Positions 27,005 through 36,049 of a stretch of 64,000 nt of DNA are shown piece by piece (the first letter of the stretch is position 1; each line of letters starts with the position of its first letter). This stretch comes from Trinickia caryophylli (GTDB lineage Bacteria; Pseudomonadota; Gammaproteobacteria; Burkholderiales; Burkholderiaceae): contig NZ_CP139971.1 in assembly GCF_034424545.1 (NCBI RefSeq), forward strand, positions 124,001-188,000, in the 5' to 3' direction. The notes beneath the pieces are model-generated. The model saw nothing but the letters and a program-made list of their open reading frames with translations, had not been told where the DNA came from and did not search any database. The translations under genes and the position numbers were made by a program.

Positions 27005-28189
27005 ATGAGCAACATCGAGGTCGTGTTGTGCAACCCGGTCCGCACCGCTATCGGAACCTATGGCGGCTCGTTGAAGGACGTGCCGGCACCTGAACTGGGT
27101 GCGGTCGCTATCCGCGAAAGTCTCCGGCGGGCCGGACTGGCGCCCGGCAATGTGCAGGCGCTCGTCATGGGGAACGTGATTCAGGCTGGCGTCAAGATGA
27201 ATCCTGCGCGTCAGGCGGGAATCGCCGGCGGCTTGCCGGTCGAGGTGCCTGCGCTTACCGTCAACCGGGTTTGCGGTTCGGGCGCGCAGGCGATCGTGAG
27301 TGCGGCGACGGAAATCATGGCAGGCATGCTCGACTGCGCGATTGCCGGGGGCATGGAGAATATGGACCGGAGCCCCTATCTGTTGATGCAAGGGCGCTGG
27401 GGCGCTCGAATGGGCGACGTCGCGATGCTTGACAGCATGCTGACCGACGGACTGAACGATGCCTTCAGCGGACAGCATTCCGGTTGGCATACCGAAGATC
27501 TCGTTGCGGAGTGCCGCATCTCACGCGAAGATCAGGACCGCTGGGCGCTGCGCTCGCAGCATCGCTTCGCCGAGGCTCAATCCGCAGGCCATTTCGATGC
27601 CGAAATTGCGGCGATCGAGGTTCCGGGCCGCAAGGGGCCTACCGTTTTTTCCAGAGACGAGCACAATCGGCCGGATACGACCGCCGAATCCCTTGCGAAA
27701 CTTCGCCCGGCTTTCCGCAAGGACGGCACGATCACCGCCGGCAATGCTCCGGGCCTGAACAGCGGTGCGGCTGCGATGATCGTCGCCGAACGTCGCTGGG
27801 CAGAACGTCATGACCTCAATCCGATGGCGCGGCTCGTCAGCTATGGCGTGGGTGCCGTGGAGCCCGGTTTTTTCGGGCTGGGGCCCATTCCCGCCGTACG
27901 TCAGGCAATGAGCCGCGCGGGCTGGTCTGTCGGCGACGTGGATCGCATGGAGATCAACGAAGCATTCGCTGCAATAGCATTGGCCTGCTTGCGTGAGCTG
28001 GGATTTGCCGAAGACATCGTCAATAGCGAGGGCGGTGCGATCGCGCATGGGCATCCGATCGGCGCGACCGGGGCAGTCCTTGCCACCCGCCTCATGCACC
28101 AGATGCGGCGCGGTGGGGAGCGGCGCGGCATCGTGACGCTATGCATCGGTGGCGGGCAGGGCATCGCGCTTGCATTGGAGATGCTTTGA
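27005..28189 (+). CDS. acetyl-CoA acetyltransferase (thiolase)
   Basis: The 394-residue protein has the complete thiolase set: acyl-accepting Cys in NRVCGSGAQA (about residue 89), EINEAFAAIALA, GGAIAHGHPIGATGA (catalytic His) and CIGGGQGIALALE (second Cys). It condenses or cleaves acetoacetyl-CoA or longer 3-ketoacyl-CoA in the cytoplasm. Length equals PhaA/AtoB type enzymes. No β-oxidation or PHB genes are adjacent, so the pathway remains open. Confidence 0.9.
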   Translation: MSNIEVVLCNPVRTAIGTYGGSLKDVPAPELGAVAIRESLRRAGLAPGNVQALVMGNVIQAGVKMNPARQAGIAGGLPVEVPALTVNRVCGSGAQAIVSAATEIMAGMLDCAIAGGMENMDRSPYLLMQGRWGARMGDVAMLDSMLTDGLNDAFSGQHSGWHTEDLVAECRISREDQDRWALRSQHRFAEAQSAGHFDAEIAAIEVPGRKGPTVFSRDEHNRPDTTAESLAKLRPAFRKDGTITAGNAPGLNSGAAAMIVAERRWAERHDLNPMARLVSYGVGAVEPGFFGLGPIPAVRQAMSRAGWSVGDVDRMEINEAFAAIALACLRELGFAEDIVNSEGGAIAHGHPIGATGAVLATRLMHQMRRGGERRGIVTLCIGGGQGIALALEML

Positions 28190-28414
28190 TCTCGAGGGCT
28201 GCGGCGGGCGTTGCAGTGCGGTTCGCATGGGCGGGCTGAAAAGCGCGAAGGCCGGGCGCGCGATGCCGGCGCCCTCGACCGATAGAGCCAGCCACGACGA
28301 AGCCGATCATGCCTGCCCGGTCGAAGCGATCGATGCGTCGGTTGCGCAGGCAGGGCTGACGCGTGCCCTTGTGAGTATGCGGATCGGGTTCGGTATCGAA
28401 ACGCATGCGAAGGC

Positions 28415-28876
28415 TCATTTGCCGGGCATACTCTGCTGTCGACGCAGCGCCGCACCCGATCTCAGCTGATCGCGATGCGCCTCGGCCCACAGCCACACAC
28501 TGCAAAACGCCTCACATAAGCTGGCTCCGATTTCGGTCAGTTGATACTCCACGCGCGGCGGCACCTCGGGGTACACCGTGCGTATCAGAAAACCGTCATC
28601 TTCCAATTGCCGTAGTGTCTTGGTCAGCATCCGCTGGCTGATTCCGCCCACGAGCTCGCCGATGCGCGTAAAGCGCAGCACGCCGTTCTGGGCAAGCACT
28701 TCGAGCACGCACATGGTCCATTTGTCGGCAATGCGTCCGATCACCTGCAGGACTATTTCGTCGATTTCGGGCGTCGACGGCGCACCGTCAGGCGATCGGA
28801 ATATCACGCGTTTTTCGCCGCCCCGCGTCTTTGCTCGGCGTTTCTCCTTGGTTACCCGAGTGTGCGTAATGGCCAT
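28415..28876 (-). CDS. HxlR family transcriptional regulator
   Basis: The 153-residue protein has a HxlR winged helix: VIGRIADKWTMCVLEVLAQ, RFTRIGELVGGISQRMLTKT and LRQLEDDGFLIRTVYPEVPP, then RVEYQLTEIG. The N-terminus is Lys/Arg-rich. It is divergent from an SDR gene across 68 bp, the common arrangement in which a HxlR repressor controls an oxidoreductase in response to electrophiles or quinones. Confidence 0.85.
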   Translation of the reverse strand: MAITHTRVTKEKRRAKTRGGEKRVIFRSPDGAPSTPEIDEIVLQVIGRIADKWTMCVLEVLAQNGVLRFTRIGELVGGISQRMLTKTLRQLEDDGFLIRTVYPEVPPRVEYQLTEIGASLCEAFCSVWLWAEAHRDQLRSGAALRRQQSMPGK

Positions 28877-28944
28877 AACAGTGCCTACTTCCTGAAAGAG
28901 AGTATTGGAATTATGCTCCTTTCCATCCCCCCTTGGAGGCCATC

Positions 28945-29727
28945 ATGAACGTTACTGGAAACACGATATTGATCACGGGCGGCGGCTCGGGCATCGGCCG
29001 CGCATTGGCCGAGGCGTTTCATCGCCTCGGCAACAAGGTCATCGTCGCGGGCCGGCGCGAGGCCGCGCTGCGCGCCGTGGCGCAAGCGAATCCCGGCATC
29101 GAGACAGCCGTGCTCGACGTGAGCGATGCCGCTGGAATCGAGCGCTTTGCCGAAAAAGTGGCGCGGGACTATCCTTCGCTCAACGTCGTGCTCAACAATG
29201 CCGGCATCATGTCGCTGGAGGACTGGAGCGCGGAGTCCGTCGATATTTCGGTGGCCGAATCGACGATCACGACGAACTTGCTCGCACCGATCCGGCTTAC
29301 GGCCGCATTGCTGCCGCATCTGAAGAAGCAGGCGCGCTCGACCGTGATGTTCGTCTCGTCAGGCCTCGGGTTTCTCACGCTCGCACCGACGGCGACCTAC
29401 TGCGCTACGAAAGCGGCCATCCATGCCTTCAGCGATGCACTGCGTTATCAATTGCGCGCGACGTCGGTGGATGTCGTCGAAATCGTGCCGCCTTACGTGC
29501 AGACCGAACTGATGGGCGAGCACCAGGCCAGCGACCCGAATGCCATGCCGCTCGCTGAATTCATCGACGAAGTGATGGGCATTCTGAAGACCCAGCCCGA
29601 CGTGCGCGAAGTGCTCGTCAAGCGTGTATATCCGCTGCGGTTCGCGGCGGAGCAGGGCTATGAGAAGTATCGGGAGCAGTTTCAGACCTTCAATGACCGG
29701 TCTGCGTCCGCACTGCCGAAGCAGTGA
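28945..29727 (+). CDS. short-chain dehydrogenase, DltE-like
   Basis: The 260-residue protein is a classical SDR: ITGGGSGIGRALAEAF (cofactor Gly motif), NNAGIMS, active Ser in FVSSGLGF and the YxxxK pair in TYCATKAAIH. The FHRLGNKVIVAGRRE segment suggests NADP preference. It resembles DltE-type oxidoreductases. ATG 28945 has GGAGG five bases upstream. It is divergent from the HxlR gene, its likely regulator. The substrate is unknown. Confidence 0.85.
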   Translation: MNVTGNTILITGGGSGIGRALAEAFHRLGNKVIVAGRREAALRAVAQANPGIETAVLDVSDAAGIERFAEKVARDYPSLNVVLNNAGIMSLEDWSAESVDISVAESTITTNLLAPIRLTAALLPHLKKQARSTVMFVSSGLGFLTLAPTATYCATKAAIHAFSDALRYQLRATSVDVVEIVPPYVQTELMGEHQASDPNAMPLAEFIDEVMGILKTQPDVREVLVKRVYPLRFAAEQGYEKYREQFQTFNDRSASALPKQ

Positions 29728-29845
29728 GCGAACGAGGCGGCGGCGGGCCTTCGTCGCGGGACCGTCGCGGTCTTTGCATGTGGCCGCGCGAAGCGCGAAA
29801 AGCGGTTTTTGAAACGCCGCCTTTCGCGCCATGCCCGCCGATGCG

Positions 29846-31441
29846 TTATTTCTTCAGCGGCCGATAGGAAACGAAGTCGTTGAGCGGCCCGATCTCGGGC
29901 CCCGTCGCGCCCGGATGCGTGGCAACCTGCACGACTTTCTCGAACAGGATGACGAACGGCGAATGCTCGAGCACCTGCTGCTGTAGTGCTCGATACCGCT
30001 TCGCTCGCTTTTCGGGAGATGGTTCGGCGAGCGCCTCGTCGGTTTCGCGCGTCAACTGCGGGATATTCCAGCTGTTGCGCCAAGCCAGCGTTTTATCGTT
30101 CGAGCGCTCCGAGTTGTCGGCGTTCCACGCGAACCCGCGTGCATTGCTGTTCGGGTCCATGTAGTCGGGGGACCATTCGCCGATAAAAATATCGTGTTGG
30201 CGCGCGCGGTATTTGCCGATGGCTTGTTTCGCGTCGCCGGGAATGAGCTTCACCTTGATCCCGCCTTGCGCGAAATTGGCCTGCAGTGCCTGTGCGATCT
30301 CCAGAAACGGATAGTCGTTCGGCATGTCCATCGACACCTCGAAGCCGTTCGGCAATCCAGCCTTCGCAAGCAGCGCCTTTGCTTTCGCCACGTCTTGCCG
30401 GTAGGGGTTGGCGTTCAGCGCGCCGAGAAACCCGTCGGGAAGAAATGTCTGATGCACTTTATACGTCGTGCTCACGATGTTGCGTTGAATGCCGTCATAG
30501 TCCACGAGCCATTTCATGGCTTCCTGGACTTCGGGCTTGGCGAGATTGGGGTTTTTCGTATTGAGGCTCAGATAGAGCAGCGCCGAAGCGGGCCATGTCG
30601 CGACATGAATCTTGCCGGCTTTCGAAAGGGCAGCCAGGCTGTCGGGGCTCAGATTGCGTGCCGCGTCCACGTCGCCGTTCTCGAGCAACAGGCGCTGCGC
30701 CGACGCTTCGGGGACGTGCCGCAGCACGACGCGCTTCATCGGATAAGGCGTGCGGTAATCGTCGAACCGCTGCAGTACGACCGATTCGTTCGGCGTCCAC
30801 TTGACGAGCTTGTACGGCCCCGAGCCCGCATCGTTGTTTCTGAGCCAGGCGTGGCCGAAATCGCCGTTCTGCTCGTGCGAAAGCAGCAGCTTTTTGTCGA
30901 GCACTGATGCGGGCCCCGTGCTGAGCACGTTCAATACGAAGCTGGGGGCGTATTTTCGGCTCGTCTGCAGCACGACCGTCCGATCATCGACTTTTCTGAT
31001 GCGTTGGGCGACGTTGTCTTTCGTCAGCCCGAGATCCGCGAGCACGCTGGCGGGCCCCTTGCCCAGCAGCACGGTGCGCTGCAGCGACCATGCGACGTCG
31101 TCGGCCGTCACCCCATTGCCTGAATGAAACTTGAGCCCCGGGCGAAGGGTAAACGTATAAGTGGTGCCGTCAGTGCCGACGCTCCACGATTGCGCGATCT
31201 TGCCTTCGAACTTGGACGGGTCGCGCAGATCGACTCGCACGAGCCGTTCGTAGGTATTGGCAATGTATTCGGATGGCACGAGCTCGTAGACTTCGCTCGG
31301 GTCGAGCGTCGTGAACTCGCTCAACTGCGTGGCGATCACGAAAATGCCGGGCGGTGTGGCGGCGTGAACGACGGCGTGCGGCGCCAGCACGGCAAATGAG
31401 AATGCCGTGCCGGCCAGCAGCTTCGATAGCAATTGCTTCAT
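29846..31441 (-). CDS. orphan family-5 binding protein, DdpA paralog
   Basis: The 531-residue protein starts MKQLLSKLLAGTAFSFAVLA with a signal peptide ending near VVHAATP. It aligns without gaps over long stretches to the ddpA product (for example EFTTLDPSEVYELVPSEYIA and RPLKK at the end) and is clearly its paralog. Unlike ddpA it has no permease or ATPase genes nearby; the next gene is a CoA-transferase. It may share the ddp transporter or bind a related dipeptide. The reading frame continues 425 codons upstream on the same strand as a non-coding shadow of the next gene, so the start is set by the signal peptide. Confidence 0.85.
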   Translation of the reverse strand: MKQLLSKLLAGTAFSFAVLAPHAVVHAATPPGIFVIATQLSEFTTLDPSEVYELVPSEYIANTYERLVRVDLRDPSKFEGKIAQSWSVGTDGTTYTFTLRPGLKFHSGNGVTADDVAWSLQRTVLLGKGPASVLADLGLTKDNVAQRIRKVDDRTVVLQTSRKYAPSFVLNVLSTGPASVLDKKLLLSHEQNGDFGHAWLRNNDAGSGPYKLVKWTPNESVVLQRFDDYRTPYPMKRVVLRHVPEASAQRLLLENGDVDAARNLSPDSLAALSKAGKIHVATWPASALLYLSLNTKNPNLAKPEVQEAMKWLVDYDGIQRNIVSTTYKVHQTFLPDGFLGALNANPYRQDVAKAKALLAKAGLPNGFEVSMDMPNDYPFLEIAQALQANFAQGGIKVKLIPGDAKQAIGKYRARQHDIFIGEWSPDYMDPNSNARGFAWNADNSERSNDKTLAWRNSWNIPQLTRETDEALAEPSPEKRAKRYRALQQQVLEHSPFVILFEKVVQVATHPGATGPEIGPLNDFVSYRPLKK

Positions 31442-31545
31442 GCAGGCTCGGGCTCCGTTCTGGCGAATGAACGGCAAAGCTATCAGAAAACCGCCGCCGA
31501 ATCCGCAAAATAAATCCTGGAGCCCACGGTTCGGCGGCGCATCGC

Positions 31546-33087
31546 TCAGGTGTTCGAGTTGTTGGCGTCCGGGCGCATCGTACCGTGCGTTACGTACCGC
31601 TGATGCCACGACAGTGCTTCGTCGAGCAGGTGCGGCGTATGTTTGCCGAAACTCTTGCTGCAGGCGCGCTCGAAGTATTCCTCGAGCATCGGCCGGTAAG
31701 CGGGGTGCGCGCAGCGCGCGATGACTTGCCGCGCCCGCTGCTTCGGTGAAAGGCCCCGCAGATCGGCAAGCCCCTGCTCGGTAACGACGATCGAGACGTC
31801 GTGCTCGGTATGGTCGACATGGCTCACCATCGGCACGATGCGCGAGATCGAGCCGTTCTTGGCGGTGCTGGTCGACATGAAGCACGAAAGGTAGCCGTTG
31901 CGCGCGAAGTCGCCCGAGCCGCCGATGCCGTTCTGGATCCGGCTGCCCATCACATGCGTCGAATTGACGTTGCCGTAGATGTCGGCTTCGATCATGCCGT
32001 TCATCGCGATGCAGCCGAGCCGTCGCACGAGCTCGGGGTGATTGCTGATTTCCTGCGGCCTCAGCACGATGTGCTGCCGATAGCGATCGATGTCGCGCAC
32101 GAAACGTTCTGTCGCATCGGGGCTCAGCGAAAGCGCCGTGGCGGACGCGATCTCGAGCGTACCGTTGGCCACGAGATCGAGCATGCCGTCCTGAATCACC
32201 TCGGTATAGGCGCTCAAGCCGCTGAACTTGCCGCGGCCGAGCCCCGCGAGCACCGCGTTCGTAATGTTGCCGACGCCCGATTGCAGCGGCAGCAGTTTCG
32301 GCGGCAGGCGCCCGTGCGCCACCTCGTGCTCGAGAAACTCGAGCAGATGGCCGGCTATCTGCTCCGATTGCGCATCCGGCGCCGAAAACGCGCTGCTGCG
32401 GTCGGGCGCATGCGTTTCGACGATCGCCACGATTTTCTCGGGCGGGCAGTGCAGGTAGGGCTCGCCGATGCGGTCGCCGGGATGCAGCAGCGGAATGGGG
32501 CGCCGATCGGGCGGCAAAGCCGTGCCGTAATAGACGTCGTGCATGCCGTCGAGCGCTTCGGGCTGCCAGCTGTTGACTTCGAGCACGACGGCTTTGGCCT
32601 GCTCGAGCCAGGTCTTGTTGTTGCCGATCGACGAGGACGGCACGAGCAGGCCGTCCTCGCGAATGGCGCTGACTTCGACGAGTGCGACATCGAGCGGCCC
32701 GAAAAGCCCGAACCACGCATATTGCGCGACATGGCTCAGATGGATATCGAGGTATTCGATGCGGCCTGCATTGATCTGGTCGCGCAAGATCGGATCGGAC
32801 TGGTAAGGCAGGCGCAGCTCGATACCGTTGACTTTGGCGAGCGCGCCGTCAAGCTCGGGGGCCGTCGAGGCGCCGGTCAGCACGCGCACGCGAAAGTCGT
32901 CCCCCTTCGCGTGGGCGGCTTCGATCCGAGAGGCGAGTGCGCGCGGGACGGCCTTGGGATAGCCGGAGCCGGTGAAGCCGCTCATGGCGACCGTCATGCC
33001 GGGCTGAATGAATCGGGCTGCGTCTTCGGCCGACATGACGCGGTCGAGCAGACGGGGATCCTTGATGCGGGATGGACCCGTGGACAT
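31546..33087 (-). CDS. acetyl-CoA hydrolase / succinyl-CoA:acetate CoA-transferase
   Basis: The 513-residue protein belongs to the Cat1/AarC family of class I CoA-transferases. Landmarks are the N-terminal GMTVAMSGFTGSGYPKAVPR, the central LPLQSGVGNITNAVLAGLG, YTEVIQDGMLDL with the candidate catalytic Glu, and NGIGGSGDFARNGYLSCF near the C-terminus. It exchanges CoA between succinyl-CoA and acetate (or propionate). CAGGAGAAGCTTC precedes ATG 33087. It stands alone, upstream of the orphan binding-protein gene on the same strand (104 bp gap). Confidence 0.85.
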   Translation of the reverse strand: MSTGPSRIKDPRLLDRVMSAEDAARFIQPGMTVAMSGFTGSGYPKAVPRALASRIEAAHAKGDDFRVRVLTGASTAPELDGALAKVNGIELRLPYQSDPILRDQINAGRIEYLDIHLSHVAQYAWFGLFGPLDVALVEVSAIREDGLLVPSSSIGNNKTWLEQAKAVVLEVNSWQPEALDGMHDVYYGTALPPDRRPIPLLHPGDRIGEPYLHCPPEKIVAIVETHAPDRSSAFSAPDAQSEQIAGHLLEFLEHEVAHGRLPPKLLPLQSGVGNITNAVLAGLGRGKFSGLSAYTEVIQDGMLDLVANGTLEIASATALSLSPDATERFVRDIDRYRQHIVLRPQEISNHPELVRRLGCIAMNGMIEADIYGNVNSTHVMGSRIQNGIGGSGDFARNGYLSCFMSTSTAKNGSISRIVPMVSHVDHTEHDVSIVVTEQGLADLRGLSPKQRARQVIARCAHPAYRPMLEEYFERACSKSFGKHTPHLLDEALSWHQRYVTHGTMRPDANNSNT

Positions 33088-33269
33088 GAAGCTTCTCCTG
33101 ATACGTGGGAACGGCCTGGCAGAGTGAATGCTGCAAAGCAGCAATGGAAAGCTCTGCTCGAGTTTTGTAACGCCGGGAACGGCATTCTCGATTCTAGGCG
33201 CGCATCAGGGCGTGATTTTTATCAATTACTGCAAAGAAATATCTGGGAATGGGGGGTTAATCCCCTTGC

Positions 33270-33470
33270 TCATTGATGGTAGTCCACCCATGCGCGGGCC
33301 CATTCGGCACCGGCCGAGCAGGCTTCCTGCTCGGTTTCGAAGATGGCGAGGATGCCGGAGCCCTGGATCAACTCGTGGCCGCGCATGACCGTGCCGCTGG
33401 CGGCAAAGCCCGAGTCCTGAGCAATGGCATGCCCCCAGATTTCGTAGCCTTTATATCGTTCGATTTCCAT
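33270..33470 (-). CDS. small conserved-looking protein, 66 residues
   Basis: The product MEIERYKGYEIWGHAIAQDS continues GFAASGTVMRGHELIQGSGI and ends AEWARAWVDYHQ. The amphipathic β-α pattern and clean codon use suggest a real small gene, although I do not recognise the family. A longer frame upstream to 33650 is Arg-rich and unlikely. It is followed on the same strand side by the 102-residue gene's region upstream; they may be cotranscribed. Confidence 0.55.
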   Translation of the reverse strand: MEIERYKGYEIWGHAIAQDSGFAASGTVMRGHELIQGSGILAIFETEQEACSAGAEWARAWVDYHQ

Positions 33471-33519
33471 TGCGGTATGGCTGGCGCAGCGCCGGGCACG
33501 TTCACCCCGGGCTGCTTCG

Positions 33520-33828
33520 TTAGTCGTGAATGCTCGAATGCATGTTTCGGTCCTGCTCGCAGCGCGTATCCGTGCCGACGCAGGAGCCGTCGCAACCCCG
33601 ACAATAATGGCGCGCTCTGACTGCGCCGTCCACTCGCCAGGTGAATTCATGGGCCGGGCCCGCCGTGCCGACCTTATGCCCGTTTTCCTCCGCGTGGAAG
33701 GTGGGCTCGCCGGCTTTTCCCCGGCGAATGGCGGTATCGATGGCTTCCACGCCGAAGGCGGCCTTCAACTGCGCGATGAAACCTGCGATCTCCGGCATGG
33801 GATGGGGTTTGATCGATTGCGCGGCCAT
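33520..33828 (-). CDS. small Cys-rich hypothetical protein, 102 residues
   Basis: The product starts MAAQSIKPHPMPEIAGFIAQ and contains FGVEAIDTAIRRGKAGEPTF, FHAEENGHKVGT and a C-terminal cysteine cluster YCRGCDGSCVGTDTRCEQ (CxxCxxxC plus one). The cluster could bind zinc or iron-sulfur. It is divergent from the SOS-regulated imuA gene and starts 60 bp from the LexA box, so it may be damage-inducible. Function is unknown. Confidence 0.6.
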   Translation of the reverse strand: MAAQSIKPHPMPEIAGFIAQLKAAFGVEAIDTAIRRGKAGEPTFHAEENGHKVGTAGPAHEFTWRVDGAVRARHYCRGCDGSCVGTDTRCEQDRNMHSSIHD

Positions 33829-33887
33829 GATGCACCCCTGTAAATAAAAAAGTGCCTGTTCGAAAGGTGTGGAATGCGTGTACGATA

Positions 33888-33903
33888 CTGTACATCCATA
33901 CAG
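33888..33903. promoter_or_regulatory. LexA (SOS) box upstream of imuA
   Basis: CTGTACATCCATACAG is a perfect CTGT-N8-ACAG SOS box, ending 15 bp before the imuA start codon at 33919. The imuA-imuB-dnaE2 cassette is LexA-controlled in many proteobacteria. The box lies between imuA and the divergent 102-residue gene. Confidence 0.9.
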
Positions 33904-33918
33904 GTATCATCGCAATTC

Positions 33919-34644
33919 ATGGCTGCCGCAATTCTTCATCCGGAGGACGTCCATCCGTCGCTTTGGCGAGCCTCTCAACTGGCCCGGGGAAGCCAGCGCA
34001 CTGTCGATACGGGCTACGCCGCGCTCTCGGCGGAGTTGCCCGGCGGCGGCTGGCCACTCGGCACACTCGTCGATTTGCTCGTTTCGCAGCCCGGCGTGGG
34101 CGAAATCCGGTTGTTGCAGCCGGCACTTGCCGCGGTGGCTGCGGTGGGCGGGCGTCGGTTGCGGCCGATCGCGCTCGTTGCGCCGCCGCATGTCCCCAAT
34201 GCGCCGGCCTTCGCCTATCTGAGGCTGCCGCCGGAAGGGCTGCTGCACGTGCGGGCACCGAGAACGGCCGATGCCCTGTGGTCGGTCGAGCAGATCCTGC
34301 GCGCGGGCACCTGCGCGGCGTTGCTTTTCTGGGCGCAGCAAACGCCTGCGGCCTCCCTGCGGCGGCTGCATCTGGCCGCGCAATCGGCCGAAACGCTCTT
34401 CGTCATGGTGCGACCGCTCTCCGTTGCACAAGATGCTTCGCCGGCTCCGCTGAGGCTGGCCGTGCGTCCCGCGCAAGACGGCATCAGTATCGATATCGTG
34501 AAGCGACGAGGGCCCACGCGCGCCGAGCCCTTGTCGATTCCCTTGCAACCCAGTCCCGTTTTGTTCAGCCGCCATGCGCGTATTTCTCGCCGTCAAATTG
34601 CACCGGCTCGAGCTGGAAGTTTTCCGGCCGAACTGGTGGCCTGA
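33919..34644 (+). CDS. imuA: ImuA, SOS mutagenesis cassette protein
   Basis: The 241-residue protein is the RecA-fold member of the ImuA-ImuB-DnaE2 translesion mutasome. It has the typical N-terminus HPSLWRASQLA, the GGGWPLGTLVDLLVSQPGVG segment that replaces a P-loop, and a C-terminus ending PAELVA. ATG 33919 follows the SOS box and is the first start after it. It overlaps imuB by 71 bp in a different frame. It is thought to assist assembly of DnaE2 at lesions. Confidence 0.85.
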   Translation: MAAAILHPEDVHPSLWRASQLARGSQRTVDTGYAALSAELPGGGWPLGTLVDLLVSQPGVGEIRLLQPALAAVAAVGGRRLRPIALVAPPHVPNAPAFAYLRLPPEGLLHVRAPRTADALWSVEQILRAGTCAALLFWAQQTPAASLRRLHLAAQSAETLFVMVRPLSVAQDASPAPLRLAVRPAQDGISIDIVKRRGPTRAEPLSIPLQPSPVLFSRHARISRRQIAPARAGSFPAELVA

Positions 34645-36043
34645 GCCGGCACAGGGCGCTGTCGTTCTCGAGAAAGACAGGGTCGTGGTGGCCGATGGCG
34701 CCGCACGCGCGGCCGGGGTGAGCCTCGGCATGCGCCGCGGCGGCGTGCTGACGCTCGTGCCCGATGCGCTCATTTACGAGCGCGATACGGGCAGGGAGGA
34801 GGCAGCCTTGCGCGAGGTGGCGATGGCGCTGATGCGGTTTTCGCCTGAGGTCGCGCTGGCCGAAGAGGCCACCGTGGTGCTCGAGGTCAGCGCCAGCCTG
34901 CGGCTTTTCGGCGGCATCCTGCGGCTGTGCCGGCAGGTGTCGCTGGTCCTGCGGGCGGTGGGCCTGAGCGCGTGCGTCAGCGCGGGGCCCACGGGGCAGG
35001 GCGCGTGGCTGCTCGTTCAGCATCGCAGGCGCCGCCTGCTGAAGCTGCAATCGCTCGCACGCGCACTTTCGGTCTTGCCGTTCGATGCGGTGCCCGAGCT
35101 GCGTCCGTTTTCCGACTGGCTGAGCGGGCTCGGCTGCAATACGATCGCCGATATCCGTCGCTTGCCGCGCGCGGGGCTGCAGCGCCGCTGCGGCGCCGGT
35201 GTTCTCGAATCGCTCGACCGTGCGTTCGGCACGGCACCCGAGCTTTTCGACTGGCTCGAGCTGCCGCCTTCGTTTGCCGCACGGATCGAATTGCCCGATC
35301 GTATCGAACATGCCGAGGGCATTCTCTTTGCCGCCCGCCGCCTCGTCGCGCAGTTGTGCGGGTGGCTCGTGGCGCGGCATCTGTCGCTCTCGGCCGCGAC
35401 GTTCCTGCTCGAGCACGAGCGCGGCCGGGAAGCCTTGGCGCCGACGCCGCTCGAAATTGCGCTCGGCGAGCCGACGTGGCGCGAAGATCACCTCATTCGC
35501 CTGCTCAAGGAGCGGCTCGCGCGCATCGAGCTGGCGGCGTCGGTGATTGCCTTGCGCCTCGAGGCGACGAACGTGGCGGCGGCCGCGCCGGTATCGGATT
35601 CGCTTTTTCCCGAGCCGGGCGGATCGAAAGAGGATCATGCCCGGCTGATCGAGCTGCTTGCGGCCCGGCTTGGCGAGGAAGGCGTATTGCGTGCCGCCCC
35701 CGCGGCCGACTATCGCCCCGAAGTCGCGAACCGCTGGGTGCCGATGCACGACGTCGCGAAGGCCGTGCCGGTGCCCGCCGGTATGCCGCGGCCGGCATGG
35801 CTGCTCGAAAAGCCGGTGCGTTTGCTGATGCGTCAGCACCGGCCGTTCTATGGGTCGCCTTTGAGGATCGTTTCGCCCGGCGAACGGATCGAAGCCGGAT
35901 GGTTCGACGGCGGCCTGGTCACGCGCGATTACTTCGTCGCGCAAGCGCAAGACCGCAGTTGCTACTGGATTTATCGCGAGCGCATCAGCAGCCGCGACGT
36001 GGACAAGGAGCCGAGCTGGTTCCTTCACGGGCTATTCGGGTGA
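34574..36043 (+). CDS. imuB: ImuB, inactive Y-family polymerase-like protein
   Basis: The 489-residue protein has the Y-family fold but the catalytic motifs are lost, as is standard for ImuB: where active enzymes have DxDxFFAxVE it reads AVKLHRLELEVF, and the SxDE motif is replaced by VLEVSASLRLFGG. It acts as the hub of the mutasome, linking the β clamp, ImuA and DnaE2. The C-terminus continues beyond the little-finger domain (about residues 250-490). Its stop lies six bases before dnaE2. Confidence 0.85.
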   Translation: MRVFLAVKLHRLELEVFRPNWWPEPAQGAVVLEKDRVVVADGAARAAGVSLGMRRGGVLTLVPDALIYERDTGREEAALREVAMALMRFSPEVALAEEATVVLEVSASLRLFGGILRLCRQVSLVLRAVGLSACVSAGPTGQGAWLLVQHRRRRLLKLQSLARALSVLPFDAVPELRPFSDWLSGLGCNTIADIRRLPRAGLQRRCGAGVLESLDRAFGTAPELFDWLELPPSFAARIELPDRIEHAEGILFAARRLVAQLCGWLVARHLSLSAATFLLEHERGREALAPTPLEIALGEPTWREDHLIRLLKERLARIELAASVIALRLEATNVAAAAPVSDSLFPEPGGSKEDHARLIELLAARLGEEGVLRAAPAADYRPEVANRWVPMHDVAKAVPVPAGMPRPAWLLEKPVRLLMRQHRPFYGSPLRIVSPGERIEAGWFDGGLVTRDYFVAQAQDRSCYWIYRERISSRDVDKEPSWFLHGLFG

Positions 36044-36049
36044 CGTGCG

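Noticed and set aside
28190..28414. Possible small gene between thiolase and HxlR
   Set aside because: Short frames on both strands lack ribosome sites and any family-like pattern.
28886..28904. TACT-N11-AGTA dyad between HxlR and SDR genes
   Set aside because: Arms are only four bases, too short to claim as an operator, although the position would be right.
31442..32716. 425-codon upstream extension of the orphan binding-protein frame
   Set aside because: It lies inside the CoA-transferase gene in another frame, is very Arg/Ala-rich, and a good signal peptide starts at 31441.
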